From positions 1 through 38,973 of the forward strand of contig CAMDDZ010000054.1 of the NCBI GenBank assembly GCA_945893145.1: DNA of 38,973 bases, given 5' to 3'. The position numbers were made by a program, and so were the translations under genes. The notes beneath the pieces were generated by a model that saw only the letters and a program-made list of their open reading frames with translations, ran no database searches and had not been told where the DNA came from. Positions 23,486 through 32,497 of the stretch are shown in pieces. This DNA comes from Rhodoplanes serenus (GTDB lineage: Bacteria; Pseudomonadota; Alphaproteobacteria; Rhizobiales; Xanthobacteraceae). The stretch's first letter is position 1, and every line of letters begins with the position of its first letter.

Positions 23486-24102
23486 GCGCATCCATTCACG
23501 GCCCTCTTCGCGTCGGTGTCGGCGGTCCGGTCGGCTCCGGCAAAACCGCGCTGATGGACGCGCTGTGCAAGCGGTTGCGCGACCGCTATGAGATCGCGGC
23601 CATCACCAACGACATCTACACCAAATGGGACGCCGAGTTTCTGGTGCGGTCCGGCGCGCTCGCGCCCGACCGTATCGCCGGCGTCGAAACCGGCGGCTGT
23701 CCGCACACCGCGATCCGCGAAGACGCCTCGATCAATCTCGCGGCCGTGGCCGAGATGCGCAAGAAGTTTCCCAATCTCGATCTGGTGCTGATCGAATCCG
23801 GCGGCGACAATCTGGCGGCGACGTTTTCGCCGGAACTCGCAGACCTCACGATCTACGTCATCGACGTGGCAGCCGGCGACAAGATCCCGTCGAAGGGCGG
23901 GCCCGGCATCACGCGCTCCGATCTCCTGGTCATCAACAAGGTCGATCTGGCGCCGTACGTCGGCGCCTCGCTCGAAGTGATGCAGCGCGACGCCAAGAAG
24001 ATGCGCGGGCCACGGCCGTTCGTGATGACGAACCTCCGCAGTGGCGATGGCGTCGCCGAGATCGCAAAGTTCATTGAAGAGAAGGGCGGCCTGGGGGCCT
24101 AG
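23482..24102 (+). CDS. ureG: Urease accessory GTPase UreG
   Basis: This 206-residue SIMIBI-class GTPase couples GTP hydrolysis to nickel delivery. Visible motifs are the P-loop [13 protein letters not shown] (12-24), [14 protein letters not shown], the metal-binding CPH in [16 protein letters not shown], the switch region [13 protein letters not shown], and the guanine motif VINKVDLAP. There is no His-rich N-terminal extension. Its TAG stop shares bases with the stop of the convergent enoyl-CoA hydratase. Confidence 0.98.
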   Translation: MSASIHGPLRVGVGGPVGSGKTALMDALCKRLRDRYEIAAITNDIYTKWDAEFLVRSGALAPDRIAGVETGGCPHTAIREDASINLAAVAEMRKKFPNLDLVLIESGGDNLAATFSPELADLTIYVIDVAAGDKIPSKGGPGITRSDLLVINKVDLAPYVGASLEVMQRDAKKMRGPRPFVMTNLRSGDGVAEIAKFIEEKGGLGA

Positions 24103-24890
24103 CGCTTGCCGGAAAAATTCGGCTTCCGCTTTTGCAGGAAAGCCTGCACGCCTTCGCGATAATTCGGATGCGAGCCCGCCTCACGCTGCAGCGTTTGTTC
24201 AAGGTCGAGTTGCGTCGAGAGGTCCTTGTCTTCGGCGGCATCGAGCGCATGCTTGATGCGGCCGAGCCCGAATGTCGGCGCAGTCGAGAAATGCACGCAG
24301 AGCTTTTCGGCTTCCGCCATCAGAATGGCGTCGTCCACCGCCTGCCAGATCAGGCCCCAGGCTTCTGCCTTTTCGGCGGAGAGAGGTTCGGCCAACAGGG
24401 CGAGGCCGCGGGCGCGGGCCTGCCCGACGAGGCGTGGCAGCAGCCAGGTGCCGCCGCCATCGGGAACGAGGCCGAGGCGGGCGAACGGCTGCAGGAAGGT
24501 CGCCGAACGCGCCGCCAGCACGATGTCGCAGGCGAGTGCGATGTTGCAGGACACGCCCGCCGCGACCCCGTTGACGGCGCAGACCACCGGGAAGGGGAGC
24601 GCGCGCAGCATGCGCACCAGCGGATTGTAATATTTCTGCAGCGCCTCGCCCGGGATTGTCACCTCGCCGGCGGCATTGATCCGCTCGCTCAAATCCTGTC
24701 CCGACGAGAAGGCGCGTCCGGCCCCTGTCAGAAGGAGCGCACGGCAATTCTCGTCCGTCGCGGCATCGGCAACCGCCGCCACCAGCGCCTTCTGCATCGG
24801 CTCGTTGAAGGCATTGAGCCGCTGCGGCCGGTTGAGCGTGATGACGCGATAGCCCGCGCGCTTTTCGATCAGGACCGGGCTTTCGTTCAT
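24099..24890 (-). CDS. Enoyl-CoA hydratase/isomerase (crotonase) family protein
   Basis: This 263-residue crotonase fold begins [20 protein letters not shown]. The oxyanion-hole segments are [16 protein letters not shown] and [20 protein letters not shown], and [18 protein letters not shown] carries an Asp (rather than the paired Glu residues of classical hydratases), as in PaaG-type isomerases. The likely reaction is isomerisation or hydration of an acyl-CoA such as in phenylacetate degradation, but no paa genes are nearby. GGAGG eight bases upstream fixes the start; the open frame beyond it is not conserved. It has tail-to-tail overlap with ureG. Confidence 0.92.
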   Translation of the reverse strand: MNESPVLIEKRAGYRVITLNRPQRLNAFNEPMQKALVAAVADAATDENCRALLLTGAGRAFSSGQDLSERINAAGEVTIPGEALQKYYNPLVRMLRALPFPVVCAVNGVAAGVSCNIALACDIVLAARSATFLQPFARLGLVPDGGGTWLLPRLVGQARARGLALLAEPLSAEKAEAWGLIWQAVDDAILMAEAEKLCVHFSTAPTFGLGRIKHALDAAEDKDLSTQLDLEQTLQREAGSHPNYREGVQAFLQKRKPNFSGKR

Positions 24891-25110
24891 CTTGGCCTCC
24901 TTGGGGCGGCGATCCGCCGCATGGCGGAAATGCAATGAGCCGCAAAGGGTTGGTTCATTACTTTGGCATGGAGGATAGCTTCGTCTTGCGCTATCTGAAA
25001 GCCAAGTCCAACCCTGGCTCACCGGCTCTGCGCGTGCGGTGCCGGTCAATGCGGAATGCAGGTCCGCGCCGGCTTTGAGACTCGATACCACTTCCAATGG
25101 GAGGAATTCG

Positions 25111-26160
25111 ATGCTGAAAACGAAAACCAAACTGAGCGCCGCAGTGTCCGCCGCTGTGCTCGCCGGTGCGCTCGCCATTCTGGCGGCACAGCCCGCCGAC
25201 GCCCAGCAGCGCAAGTCGCTGCGCTGGACGACCTCGCAGGTCGGCTCCTACGGCTACACGGTCGCGGCTTCGATGGCCAAGATCGTCGAGCAGGCGCTTG
25301 GCGGCGAATACACAGTCACGGTGCAGCCCTACGCCACCCCGACCGTCGCCATGAAGGCGGTGATGAACGGCGAGGGCGAGATCGCTTACACGGCCGACAT
25401 CGGCATTCATGATTTCCTGCAGCGCACCGGCGGCTTCAAGGACTACAAGCCGGTGAAGCCCGAGATCGTGCACACTTGGTACGCGTATCCGATGGAATCG
25501 CTGCTGGCGACCACCGCCAAGGACGCCGACAAGTTCAAATGCTGGAAGGACTTCAGCGGCAAGCCGGTGTTCTTCACGCCGGCCGGCTTCATGAATTGGC
25601 TAAACTTCCAGCGCATCTTCAAGACGCTCAACTACGACTTCAAACACGTCCAAATCGACCTCAAGGCGAACGCCGATGCGCTGGACGCCGGCACCATCGT
25701 GGGCTCGGTCGCCTACACCACCTCTGGCTCGCAGCTCTCGTCCTACTGGAAGGAGACCGAGATCCGCATGGACGTGCGGGTGGTCAATCCGTGCCCGGAT
25801 GAGATCGCCAAACTCCAGGCCGCAGGTCTCGCGGTGGTCGACGTCGATCCCAAGGGCGCGTTCTCGAAGAACGTCGGGCCCTCGATGCTCAAGGGGGTGC
25901 CGATCCTGTTCGCTTACAACGCCCGCTCCGACCTGCCGGAGGACGTCGTCTACAAGATGATCAAGGCGTTCTACGACAAGAAGGACGAGCTGGTGAAGAT
26001 CGACTCTGGCTTCGCCACCCTGGCAAAGGACTTCATCGGGCTGCAGGTGCAAGGCATCAAGGCCAATCCGACGATGGCGGTGCATCCCGGCCTCGCCAGG
26101 TTCCTGAAGGAGCACAAGGCCTGGGACGACAAGTGGAAGATCTCGGCCAGCGCGAGCTGA
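25111..26160 (+). CDS. TAXI family TRAP transporter solute-binding protein
   Basis: This 349-residue periplasmic binding protein has a signal peptide (MLKTKTKLSAAVSAAVLAGA, ending PADAQQ) and the TAXI-family opening LRWTTSQVGSYGYTVAASMA, with TVTVQPYATPTVAMKAVMNG and EIAYTADIGIHDFLQ lining the ligand cleft. TAXI proteins feed TRAP permeases driven by ion gradients; known ligands include glutamate and other carboxylates. The start at 25111 has GAGGAA upstream. It is followed by an 11-bp stem hairpin, then the fused permease. Confidence 0.94.
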   Translation: MLKTKTKLSAAVSAAVLAGALAILAAQPADAQQRKSLRWTTSQVGSYGYTVAASMAKIVEQALGGEYTVTVQPYATPTVAMKAVMNGEGEIAYTADIGIHDFLQRTGGFKDYKPVKPEIVHTWYAYPMESLLATTAKDADKFKCWKDFSGKPVFFTPAGFMNWLNFQRIFKTLNYDFKHVQIDLKANADALDAGTIVGSVAYTTSGSQLSSYWKETEIRMDVRVVNPCPDEIAKLQAAGLAVVDVDPKGAFSKNVGPSMLKGVPILFAYNARSDLPEDVVYKMIKAFYDKKDELVKIDSGFATLAKDFIGLQVQGIKANPTMAVHPGLARFLKEHKAWDDKWKISASAS

Positions 26161-26176
26161 CAACCTGAATTCGTTC

Positions 26177-26221
26177 CCGGGGCGGGAGCCTGCGTCGCGC
26201 TGGCGCCGATTCCCGCCCCGG
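26177..26221 (+). other. Hairpin between TRAP binding protein and permease
   Basis: CCGGGGCGGGA (26177-26187) and TCCCGCCCCGG (26211-26221) form a perfect 11-bp stem with a 23-base loop, 16 bases after the stop. No T-run follows. It probably stabilises the upstream message or limits read-through into the permease gene. Confidence 0.7.
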
Positions 26222-26288
26222 TGTATTTCATCGCCTGGGGATGCGCGCCTTGGCGATTACGGCGCGTCGAGTGTCGTGAGGGGGAACC

Positions 26289-28304
26289 ATGGCGAGCGCA
26301 GCAATCAAGAAATACGCCACGCTCAGCAACTTGATCTTCGTGTTTGCGCTGATCCAGTTCGTCTGGCTGGTATGGTTCTTCTACACCGGCAAGGGCGGCG
26401 GGCAGGAGCTGGTCGCGTTCGTGATGCCGATCGCGCTCAGCCTGCAAGTCCTGTTCATGTACCAGCAGGACTATCTCTACAAACGGCTGCCGCCGATCAT
26501 CAACCACATCCTGGTCACCACCTACATCGGCATCTGCGCCGCTTCGTTCATTTATTTCCTGAGTGAGTACGAGCGTGTCGCGATCTACGCCCAGGGCTCG
26601 TACACGCAGGGCGATTTCATCGTCGGCCTCCTGATGTTCCTGGTGGTGATGGAGCTGTCCCGCATCGCCCATTCGATCCTGTTCTGGACCAATGTCGTCC
26701 TCGTCGTTTACACGCTCTGGGGGTACCTGAGCCCGGTCGACTTCTTCTGGCATCCCGGCACGACATTCTACCGCGTCGTCACCTCGAGCACGGTGGAGTT
26801 CTCGACCGGCATTTACGGTCTCTACGGCCAGCTTGCGCTGACGCTGATTGCGGCCTTCCTGCTGCTGGCTGGCGTCGCCAACGGCTTCGAGGCGCAGCGC
26901 GCGATGATCAACGTCGTGCGATTGATCGCCGGCCGATCCCGGCAACTGATCCCGCAGACCGCGGTGATCGGATCGAGCGCCATCGGCATGATCAGCGGCT
27001 CGGGCTCAGCCAACGCGGCGGTGGTCGGCACCATCACGATCCCGCTGATGATGCGCTACGGCGTGCCAGGCACATTCGCCGCCGCGATCGAGACATCGGC
27101 CTCGATGGGCGGCCTGATCATGCCGCCGATGATGGGTGTCGGCGCGTTCCTGATGTCGGAATTCCTCGGCGTGCCCTATTGGGACGTGGTGATCCGCGGC
27201 TTCGCGCTGGCGTTCGTCTACTACGTTTCGATCGGCGTCGCGGTCTATCTGCTGTGCGTGCGGCTATTGCCGCGCGATCCCATCGATCGGCCGGAGGTGC
27301 CGCTCTACGACCGCTACAAGACGATCGTATTTTTCTCATCGGTGCTCTATCTGCTCTACCTGATGGGGGTCGTCGGCAAGGGCGAATTGCTGGCTGCGCT
27401 CTACACCGCGACCTTCATGCTGGTCCTGCTGGTCGCGGGTTTCCTGTACTTCAAGCACGTGCGCAAGGACCCAGCGCTCGCCAGCGAAACTCTGCACGGC
27501 AATCTCCGCCGTGCGGTCGAGACCCACGCCGAGATGACGTCTTACCTGACGCTGTTGCTCGCCACGCTCGGCATCATGATCGGCCTGTTCACGGTCACCG
27601 GCTTCATCAACCGGATGGGCGCCATGCTGATCGATCTCGGCTCTTGGAACATCATCGCCATGGTGTTCATGGCCTGGATCTTCGGCTGGCTCGCCGGCGC
27701 CGGTCTGCCGCCGACCGCGACCTACATCATCGGTGCGGTGGTGATCGTGCGGCCCATGCAGGAGCTCGGCATCAACCCGTGGATCGCGCATTTCTTCGTG
27801 TTCCTGCTTTCGGTCTGGGGCGAGCTGTCGCCGCCGACCTCGCTGACGGCCGCGGTCTCGGCGCGCATCGCCAATGCGTCGTTCCTGAAAACCATGTACG
27901 AGGCGCTGAAAATTTGCGCACCGATCACCACGATGACGTTTGCGATCTTCACCCGTCCTAACATGGTGGTGAATCCCGGATGGCTGCAGATTGCCGACAC
28001 GATCCTGGTGCTCATCAGCACGCTCGGGGTGACGTTCGCCATGTTTGGGCGAAGCCATGCCAACCTGACCGTCGATATACTGCTGCGCTGCGTGCTGGCG
28101 GCGGTGTCGTTCCTGGCCATGTTCCATCCCGACATGAAGATTTCGGCCACGGTCTGCGTCGTGGTGCTGGCCGCTTTGGCTGTCGGCATCATGCAGCACC
28201 GCCGCATTGCGCCGCCGAAGAGCTTCGCGGCCGTGCCGCAGGACATTGCCGGTGCGGGCGATCTTGCGCCGGTGCTCGCCGAGGCCAAGCGCGAGATTGG
28301 CTAG
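26289..28304 (+). CDS. TRAP transporter permease, fused small and large subunits (TAXI type)
   Basis: This 671-residue membrane protein joins the 4-helix DctQ-like part (residues to about 160, including LIFVFALIQFVWLVWFFYTG) with the 12-helix DctM-like part. The large part carries GSGSANAAVVGTITIPLMM and GGLIMPPMMGVGAFLMSEFL, the two hairpin/ion-site regions, and a repeat-related second half with GLPPTATYIIGAV and GELSPPTSLTAAVS. Fused permeases are the rule for TAXI systems. The GGGGGAACC ribosome site precedes the ATG. It is followed 16 bases later by an amidase, suggesting that the imported solute is an amide or that its breakdown is coupled to uptake. Confidence 0.95.
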   Translation: MASAAIKKYATLSNLIFVFALIQFVWLVWFFYTGKGGGQELVAFVMPIALSLQVLFMYQQDYLYKRLPPIINHILVTTYIGICAASFIYFLSEYERVAIYAQGSYTQGDFIVGLLMFLVVMELSRIAHSILFWTNVVLVVYTLWGYLSPVDFFWHPGTTFYRVVTSSTVEFSTGIYGLYGQLALTLIAAFLLLAGVANGFEAQRAMINVVRLIAGRSRQLIPQTAVIGSSAIGMISGSGSANAAVVGTITIPLMMRYGVPGTFAAAIETSASMGGLIMPPMMGVGAFLMSEFLGVPYWDVVIRGFALAFVYYVSIGVAVYLLCVRLLPRDPIDRPEVPLYDRYKTIVFFSSVLYLLYLMGVVGKGELLAALYTATFMLVLLVAGFLYFKHVRKDPALASETLHGNLRRAVETHAEMTSYLTLLLATLGIMIGLFTVTGFINRMGAMLIDLGSWNIIAMVFMAWIFGWLAGAGLPPTATYIIGAVVIVRPMQELGINPWIAHFFVFLLSVWGELSPPTSLTAAVSARIANASFLKTMYEALKICAPITTMTFAIFTRPNMVVNPGWLQIADTILVLISTLGVTFAMFGRSHANLTVDILLRCVLAAVSFLAMFHPDMKISATVCVVVLAALAVGIMQHRRIAPPKSFAAVPQDIAGAGDLAPVLAEAKREIG

Positions 28305-28320
28305 ACCCGACAGTGCGCGA

Positions 28321-29622
28321 ATGAGCAAAGCATCGTCCCGCGACCGCCTGGAACAGGCGCTGGCCCGCATCGCCGATCCGAACGGCGAGGGCAGCCGCGC
28401 CTGTCTCAATGTTTATTCCGATGCGGCGCGGGCCGCGGCCGACGCTGCCGATGCGCGCGCCAAGACCGGCGGCGCGCTTGGCCTGCTCGATGGCGCCATC
28501 GTCACCGTCAAAGACCTGTTCGACCTGAAGGGCGAGGTGACCCGCGCGGGGTCCCGCGTGCTCGCGGACGAAGGCAAGGTCGCGGCCGCCGACGCGCCGG
28601 TGGTGCAGCGCCTGCGCGCGGCGGGAGCGGTCATCGTTGCCAAGACCAATATGACGGAGTTCGCCTTCTCAGGTGTCGGAGCCAATCCGCATTTCGGCAC
28701 GCCGCGCAATCCGCTCAACCGCGCCTGCATTCCCGGCGGTTCGACCTCGGGCGGCGCAGTCGCGGTGGGCGACGGCATGTGCGACATCGCGATTGGCAGC
28801 GACACCGGCGGCTCGACCCGAATTCCGGCGGCGCTCTGCGGCATCGTCGGCTGGAAGCCGAGCAAGCAGCGCGTACCGACCGATGGCGCGTTCCCGTTGT
28901 CCTACACGCTCGACTCCATCGGGCCGATGGCGCGCTCCGTGCAGGATTGTGCCGATGCGGACGCGGTGATGGCGGGCGATGGGCCGCGGCCGATTGAGCC
29001 AGTGCCGCTCGCCGGATTGCGGCTCGGGATTCCGCAGGGCTTTCCGCTCGACAATCTCGACGACAAGGTGGCGGTGTGGAGTGTCCACGCCATGCAGCGG
29101 ATTGAGAAAGCCGGCGCCAAGCTGGCCGACGAAACGATCACGCTGTTCGATGACATGATGGCGGTCAACGCCAAGGGCGGTTTTTCTCCGGCCGAGGCTT
29201 ACTCGATCCATCGCGAGCGGCTCAAAGCCCGTGGCGACGACATTGATCCGAACGTGCGCTTTCGCATCGAACGCGGCGCTGGCATGTCGGCGTCCGATTA
29301 CATCGAAATGTCGCAGGCGCGGGCGCGCCTGGTGCGGGCGATGGACCAGCGCCTTGCCGACCTCGACGTGCTGGTGCTGCCGACGACGGCCATCACGGCG
29401 CCGACGATCGACGAGGTCGCCGACCGGGAGACCTTCGGCCGCAAGAACATGCTGCTGCTGCGCAACCCCGCGATGGTCAATTTCTTCGATCTGTGCGCAA
29501 TCTCGCTGCCGATCCCGGAATCTGGGCCGCTACCGCTCGGGCTGATGCTGGTCGCCCGCAACGGACAGGACGCACGGCTGTTCCAGATCGCGGCGGCGGT
29601 GGAGAAACTGCTGGCGCGCTAA
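28321..29622 (+). CDS. Amidase (amidase signature family)
   Basis: This 433-residue amidohydrolase has the Ser-cisSer-Lys machinery: Lys64 in VTVKDLFDL, the cis-serine region PGGSTSGGAVAVG (138-150), and nucleophile Ser165 in IGSDTGGSTRIPAALCG. The length and the ending PLPLGLMLVARNGQDARLFQ fit the family. Substrate classes range from aliphatic and aromatic amides to Glu-tRNA and allophanate. It is not GatA, because gatB/gatC are absent and the sequence is short. It lies in the TRAP operon, so it may act on the imported compound. The stop overlaps the convergent marR gene by four bases. Confidence 0.93.
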   Translation: MSKASSRDRLEQALARIADPNGEGSRACLNVYSDAARAAADAADARAKTGGALGLLDGAIVTVKDLFDLKGEVTRAGSRVLADEGKVAAADAPVVQRLRAAGAVIVAKTNMTEFAFSGVGANPHFGTPRNPLNRACIPGGSTSGGAVAVGDGMCDIAIGSDTGGSTRIPAALCGIVGWKPSKQRVPTDGAFPLSYTLDSIGPMARSVQDCADADAVMAGDGPRPIEPVPLAGLRLGIPQGFPLDNLDDKVAVWSVHAMQRIEKAGAKLADETITLFDDMMAVNAKGGFSPAEAYSIHRERLKARGDDIDPNVRFRIERGAGMSASDYIEMSQARARLVRAMDQRLADLDVLVLPTTAITAPTIDEVADRETFGRKNMLLLRNPAMVNFFDLCAISLPIPESGPLPLGLMLVARNGQDARLFQIAAAVEKLLAR

Positions 29623-30137
29623 AGCTCGAAGTCGCGGAGCGCTTCGATCATCATCCGGTGGTGAGCGGGCCCGAGCCGTTCGGCCAGGCGCGATTCATGC
29701 GCGGCAGCCAGCGCCTTGGCGCGCTTGAGCGTCTGCTGGCCGGCCGGTGTGAGCTTGAGCACATGGGAGCGGCGGTCGGTAGGCGAGGGCAGCCGCTGCG
29801 TCAGGCCGCGCTTTTCCAGCCGGTCGAGCAGGCGCACCAGCCTGGCGCGCTCAATGCCGAGCAGATGCGCCACGTCGGCTTGCGACAGTTTCGCGTTCGA
29901 GCCGATCACGATCAGCACGGAATATTGCGCCGGCCTGATGTCGATGCTGGCGAGCGTCCGGATGAAGTCCTGAAACACCGACACCTGTGCGCGCCGCAGA
30001 TAATAGCCGAGATGGCCTTCGAGCACACCGAGTCCGGCCGGTCTGCCGCCGTTGCGGCGCGTCGCCGCAGCCACGCGGGCGCCTGCCGGCAGGGCGCCGT
30101 TGGGGCCGCGCTTGTGCACCGGTGATCGCTCAGCCAT
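29619..30137 (-). CDS. MarR family transcriptional regulator
   Basis: This 172-residue protein has a winged helix-turn-helix at about 75-140: FIRTLASIDIRPAQYSVLIV, then LSQADVAHLLGIERARLVRL (recognition helix) and the wing RLPSPTDRRSHVLKLT. The dimerisation helices are N- and C-terminal. An Ala/Gly/Arg-rich 40-residue N-terminal extension is less conserved. A palindrome 21 bases upstream of its start is the likely operator for itself and for the divergent ABC transporter. MarR proteins of this kind usually respond to aromatic or CoA-linked ligands. Confidence 0.93.
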   Translation of the reverse strand: MAERSPVHKRGPNGALPAGARVAAATRRNGGRPAGLGVLEGHLGYYLRRAQVSVFQDFIRTLASIDIRPAQYSVLIVIGSNAKLSQADVAHLLGIERARLVRLLDRLEKRGLTQRLPSPTDRRSHVLKLTPAGQQTLKRAKALAAAHESRLAERLGPAHHRMMIEALRDFEL

Positions 30138-30157
30138 CGGGTTCGATGTTGACGGAA

Positions 30158-30178
30158 ATTGTTGTCATGAGCAACAAT
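30158..30178. promoter_or_regulatory. MarR-type operator palindrome
   Basis: ATTGTTG (30158-30164), seven bases TCATGAG, then CAACAAT (30172-30178) form a perfect 7-bp inverted repeat with a near-symmetric centre. Size (21 bp), AT-rich arms and position between marR and the divergent transporter are typical of MarR sites. Part of the same gap (30219-30237) also holds a 7-bp hairpin CCCTTCG-ATAGA-CGAAGGG of unknown role. Confidence 0.75.
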
Positions 30179-30342
30179 ATCGGAAACCGGGAGGCGGGCG
30201 CGGACCAGCCGTCTTTCGCCCTTCGATAGACGAAGGGTCCATTGCATCGCGGGCCGCAACGCCACGACAATAGGCACAATCGCCACAACAGGCAGAACGT
30301 CCGGATTTCACGGGCAAGCGCATCGGGACAGGGAGAACCACA

Positions 30343-31566
30343 ATGAAACGCCACACCAACATGACACGCCGCCGGCTGCTTGCCGGCGCCGCCGCCACCA
30401 CCACGTTTCTTGCCGCGCCTACAATCGTGCGCGCGCAAGGCGGCGCGCTCAAAGTCGGCGTGCTACTGCCGCGCTCCGGCGTGCAGGCGAGCATCGGCCA
30501 GGATTGTCAGCGCGGCGCGGACCTCTCGGTGTCACTGCTGAAATCCCTCGGCTATCCCGACATCACGCTGATGAATGCCGACACCGAGACCAACGTCGAT
30601 GTGGCGCGTACGCGTGCCGAGAAGTTGATCGCCGACGGCGCACAGCTTCTGGTCGGCGCCTTCGACTCCGGCCAGAGCACCGCGATCGCCCAGGTGGCCG
30701 AGCAGAAGGGCATCCCGTTTGTGATTAACATCGCGGCCGCTCCGCCGATCACCGAGCAGGGCTACAAGTTCGTGTTCCGCAACTTCCCGACCGCGCCGAT
30801 GATCCTGGGCGACGCCTTCGCCAATCAGAAGGAGCTGTTCGAGGCCGCGGGCGCAGCCCCCAAGACCGTCGTGTTCATGCACGTCAACGACACGTTCGGC
30901 ATGGCGATGAAGGGCGGCATCGGCGCCGTGATGCCGAAGTTCAACATGCCGTACCAGATCGTCGAGCAGATTTCCTATGACCCGGCGGCGCGCGATCTCT
31001 CGGTGGAACTGGCCAAGGCCAAGGCGACCGGCGCCGAGGCGCTGATGGTGGTAAGCCGCCTCAACGACGCGATCTTGCTGACCCGCGAAATGGTCAAGCA
31101 GCGCTGGTCGCCGATGGCGGTCCTCAGCATGGGACCGGGCTGGTACGAGGACCAATATCTCAAGACGCTTGGCAAGCTTGCAGACGGACCGTTGAGTTTC
31201 GTGCCGTGGTTCGATCCGAACAAAAAGCTCTCCAAGCAGCTCGAGGCCGCGCTCGCCAAGGCGCATCCCGACATCAACCTCAACACCAACCACGTCTATA
31301 CGTTCGAGGCGCTGCTGGTGGCGGCGGACGCCTTCAAGCGGGCGAAATCGACCGATCCCAAGGCGCTGGCGGACGCGATACGGGCGACCGATATCACCGA
31401 CAACGTCAGCCCCGGCCCCGGCATCAAGTTCGACGCCAAGGGCCAGAACGACAAGCTGAAGGACTCCGCGATTCAGAACCGCGGCGGCAAGCTCGTCACC
31501 GTGGCGCCCAAGGTCGCGGCCAATGCCAAGGTCGAATGGCCGATGAAGCCGTACGACAAGCGCTGA
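30343..31566 (+). CDS. livK: Branched-chain amino acid-type ABC transporter substrate-binding protein
   Basis: This 407-residue Leu/Ile/Val-binding-like protein has a twin-arginine signal (TRRRLLAGAAATTTFLAAPT, ending VRAQ), then ALKVGVLLPRSGVQASIGQD, the standard opening of the receptor-type binding fold, and LVGAFDSGQSTAIAQVAEQKGIPFVI. Members bind amino acids, amides, aromatic acids or lignin-derived compounds, so the livK label is for family only. GGGAGAACC is the ribosome site. It is the first gene of a complete five-gene transporter divergent from marR, and is followed by a perfect hairpin. Confidence 0.93.
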   Translation: MKRHTNMTRRRLLAGAAATTTFLAAPTIVRAQGGALKVGVLLPRSGVQASIGQDCQRGADLSVSLLKSLGYPDITLMNADTETNVDVARTRAEKLIADGAQLLVGAFDSGQSTAIAQVAEQKGIPFVINIAAAPPITEQGYKFVFRNFPTAPMILGDAFANQKELFEAAGAAPKTVVFMHVNDTFGMAMKGGIGAVMPKFNMPYQIVEQISYDPAARDLSVELAKAKATGAEALMVVSRLNDAILLTREMVKQRWSPMAVLSMGPGWYEDQYLKTLGKLADGPLSFVPWFDPNKKLSKQLEAALAKAHPDINLNTNHVYTFEALLVAADAFKRAKSTDPKALADAIRATDITDNVSPGPGIKFDAKGQNDKLKDSAIQNRGGKLVTVAPKVAANAKVEWPMKPYDKR

Positions 31567-31577
31567 TTGTTGCTTGC

Positions 31578-31603
31578 GCTCCGGCCGCACTAGCGGCCGG
31601 AGC
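31578..31603 (+). other. Perfect 11-bp hairpin between binding protein and permease genes
   Basis: GCTCCGGCCGC and GCGGCCGGAGC pair perfectly around an ACTA loop, 11 bases after the livK-like stop. No T-run follows, so an mRNA-stabilising or attenuating role is more likely than termination. Confidence 0.75.
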
Positions 31604-31624
31604 CTTCGCGCCACAGGTCCCAGG

Positions 31625-32497
31625 GTGCCCGCAGAGATATATCTCAACGTCGCTGTCAGCGGGCTTTTGACCGGTCTGGTCTATGGCCTGATGGCGCTGG
31701 GCCTGTCCGTCATCTTCGGCGTGGTGCGCGTGGTCAATTTCGCCCACGGCGAGATGATGACGCTCGCGATGTATCTCGCGGTGGTGCTGTTCTCCGCTTT
31801 CAAGCTCGACCCGCTGCTGATGATGGTGCCGATCGCGGCCGTGCTGTTTGTGCTCGGCTACGCCCTGCAGATGGGCCTGATCAATCCGTTCATCACGCGG
31901 CCGGAGCACAGCCAGTTCATGCTGCTGGTCGCGATCGCGATCATCCTGGTCAACGGCCTCTTGATTGTGTTCGGGCCGGACGCGCGGAGCGTGCAGACAT
32001 CTTACGCCTACGACAGCTTCGCGGTCGGCCCCCTGATCGTGGATGCGACCAAGACCTACGCCGGCCTCGCGGCGATTGCGGTCGCGGCTGCGTTGTTTGC
32101 GTTTTTTCGCTTTGCGCCGCTCGGCAAGGCGATCCGTGCCTGCGCCGACAATTACACCGGCGCGCTGGTGGTGGGCCTCGACGTCAAACGGCTCTACGCG
32201 CTGACCTTCGGGCTCGGCGCGGCCTGCGTGGGCGCGGCCGGCGCCATGCTGGTGCTGATCATCGACGTGACGCCGCAACTCGGGCCGGCCTACACGCTGC
32301 TGGCGTTCGTCATCGTCATCACCGGCGGACTGGGTTCGATGCCCGGCGCGCTGGTCGGCGGCGTGCTGATCGGGATGACCGAGGCCATGGCCGGGCTGCT
32401 CTTTACGCCATCGGCCAAGAGCATGTTCGCGTTTGCGATCCTCGTGCTGGTGCTGCTGTTCCGTCCGCAGGGCATCCTCGGAAAGCAGCTGTCATGA
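31625..32497 (+). CDS. livH: ABC transporter permease, LivH type
   Basis: This 290-residue inner-membrane permease has eight or so hydrophobic segments, including SGLLTGLVYGLMALGLSVIFG and VVRVVNFAHGEMMTLAMYLA; the coupling/EAA-like region is ADNYTGALVVGLDVKRLYAL, and VITGGLGSMPGALVGGVLIG ends the protein. I place the start at the GTG at 31625 because the family's N-terminus PAEIYLNVAVSGLLTGL begins there and AGG lies just upstream; the TTG at 31574 would run through the hairpin. Its stop overlaps the livM-like start by four bases. Confidence 0.9.
   Translation: MPAEIYLNVAVSGLLTGLVYGLMALGLSVIFGVVRVVNFAHGEMMTLAMYLAVVLFSAFKLDPLLMMVPIAAVLFVLGYALQMGLINPFITRPEHSQFMLLVAIAIILVNGLLIVFGPDARSVQTSYAYDSFAVGPLIVDATKTYAGLAAIAVAAALFAFFRFAPLGKAIRACADNYTGALVVGLDVKRLYALTFGLGAACVGAAGAMLVLIIDVTPQLGPAYTLLAFVIVITGGLGSMPGALVGGVLIGMTEAMAGLLFTPSAKSMFAFAILVLVLLFRPQGILGKQLS

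Noticed and set aside
24973..24990. TGGCATGGAGGATAGC before the TAXI gene as a sigma-54 promoter
   Set aside because: The GG to GC distance is 11, not 10, and the TTGC part is absent.
30219..30237. Hairpin CCCTTCG-ATAGA-CGAAGGG in the marR gap as a terminator or second operator
   Set aside because: It has no T-run, its stem is only 7 bp and there is no second copy; it may be a remnant of a dispersed repeat, but I cannot support a call.
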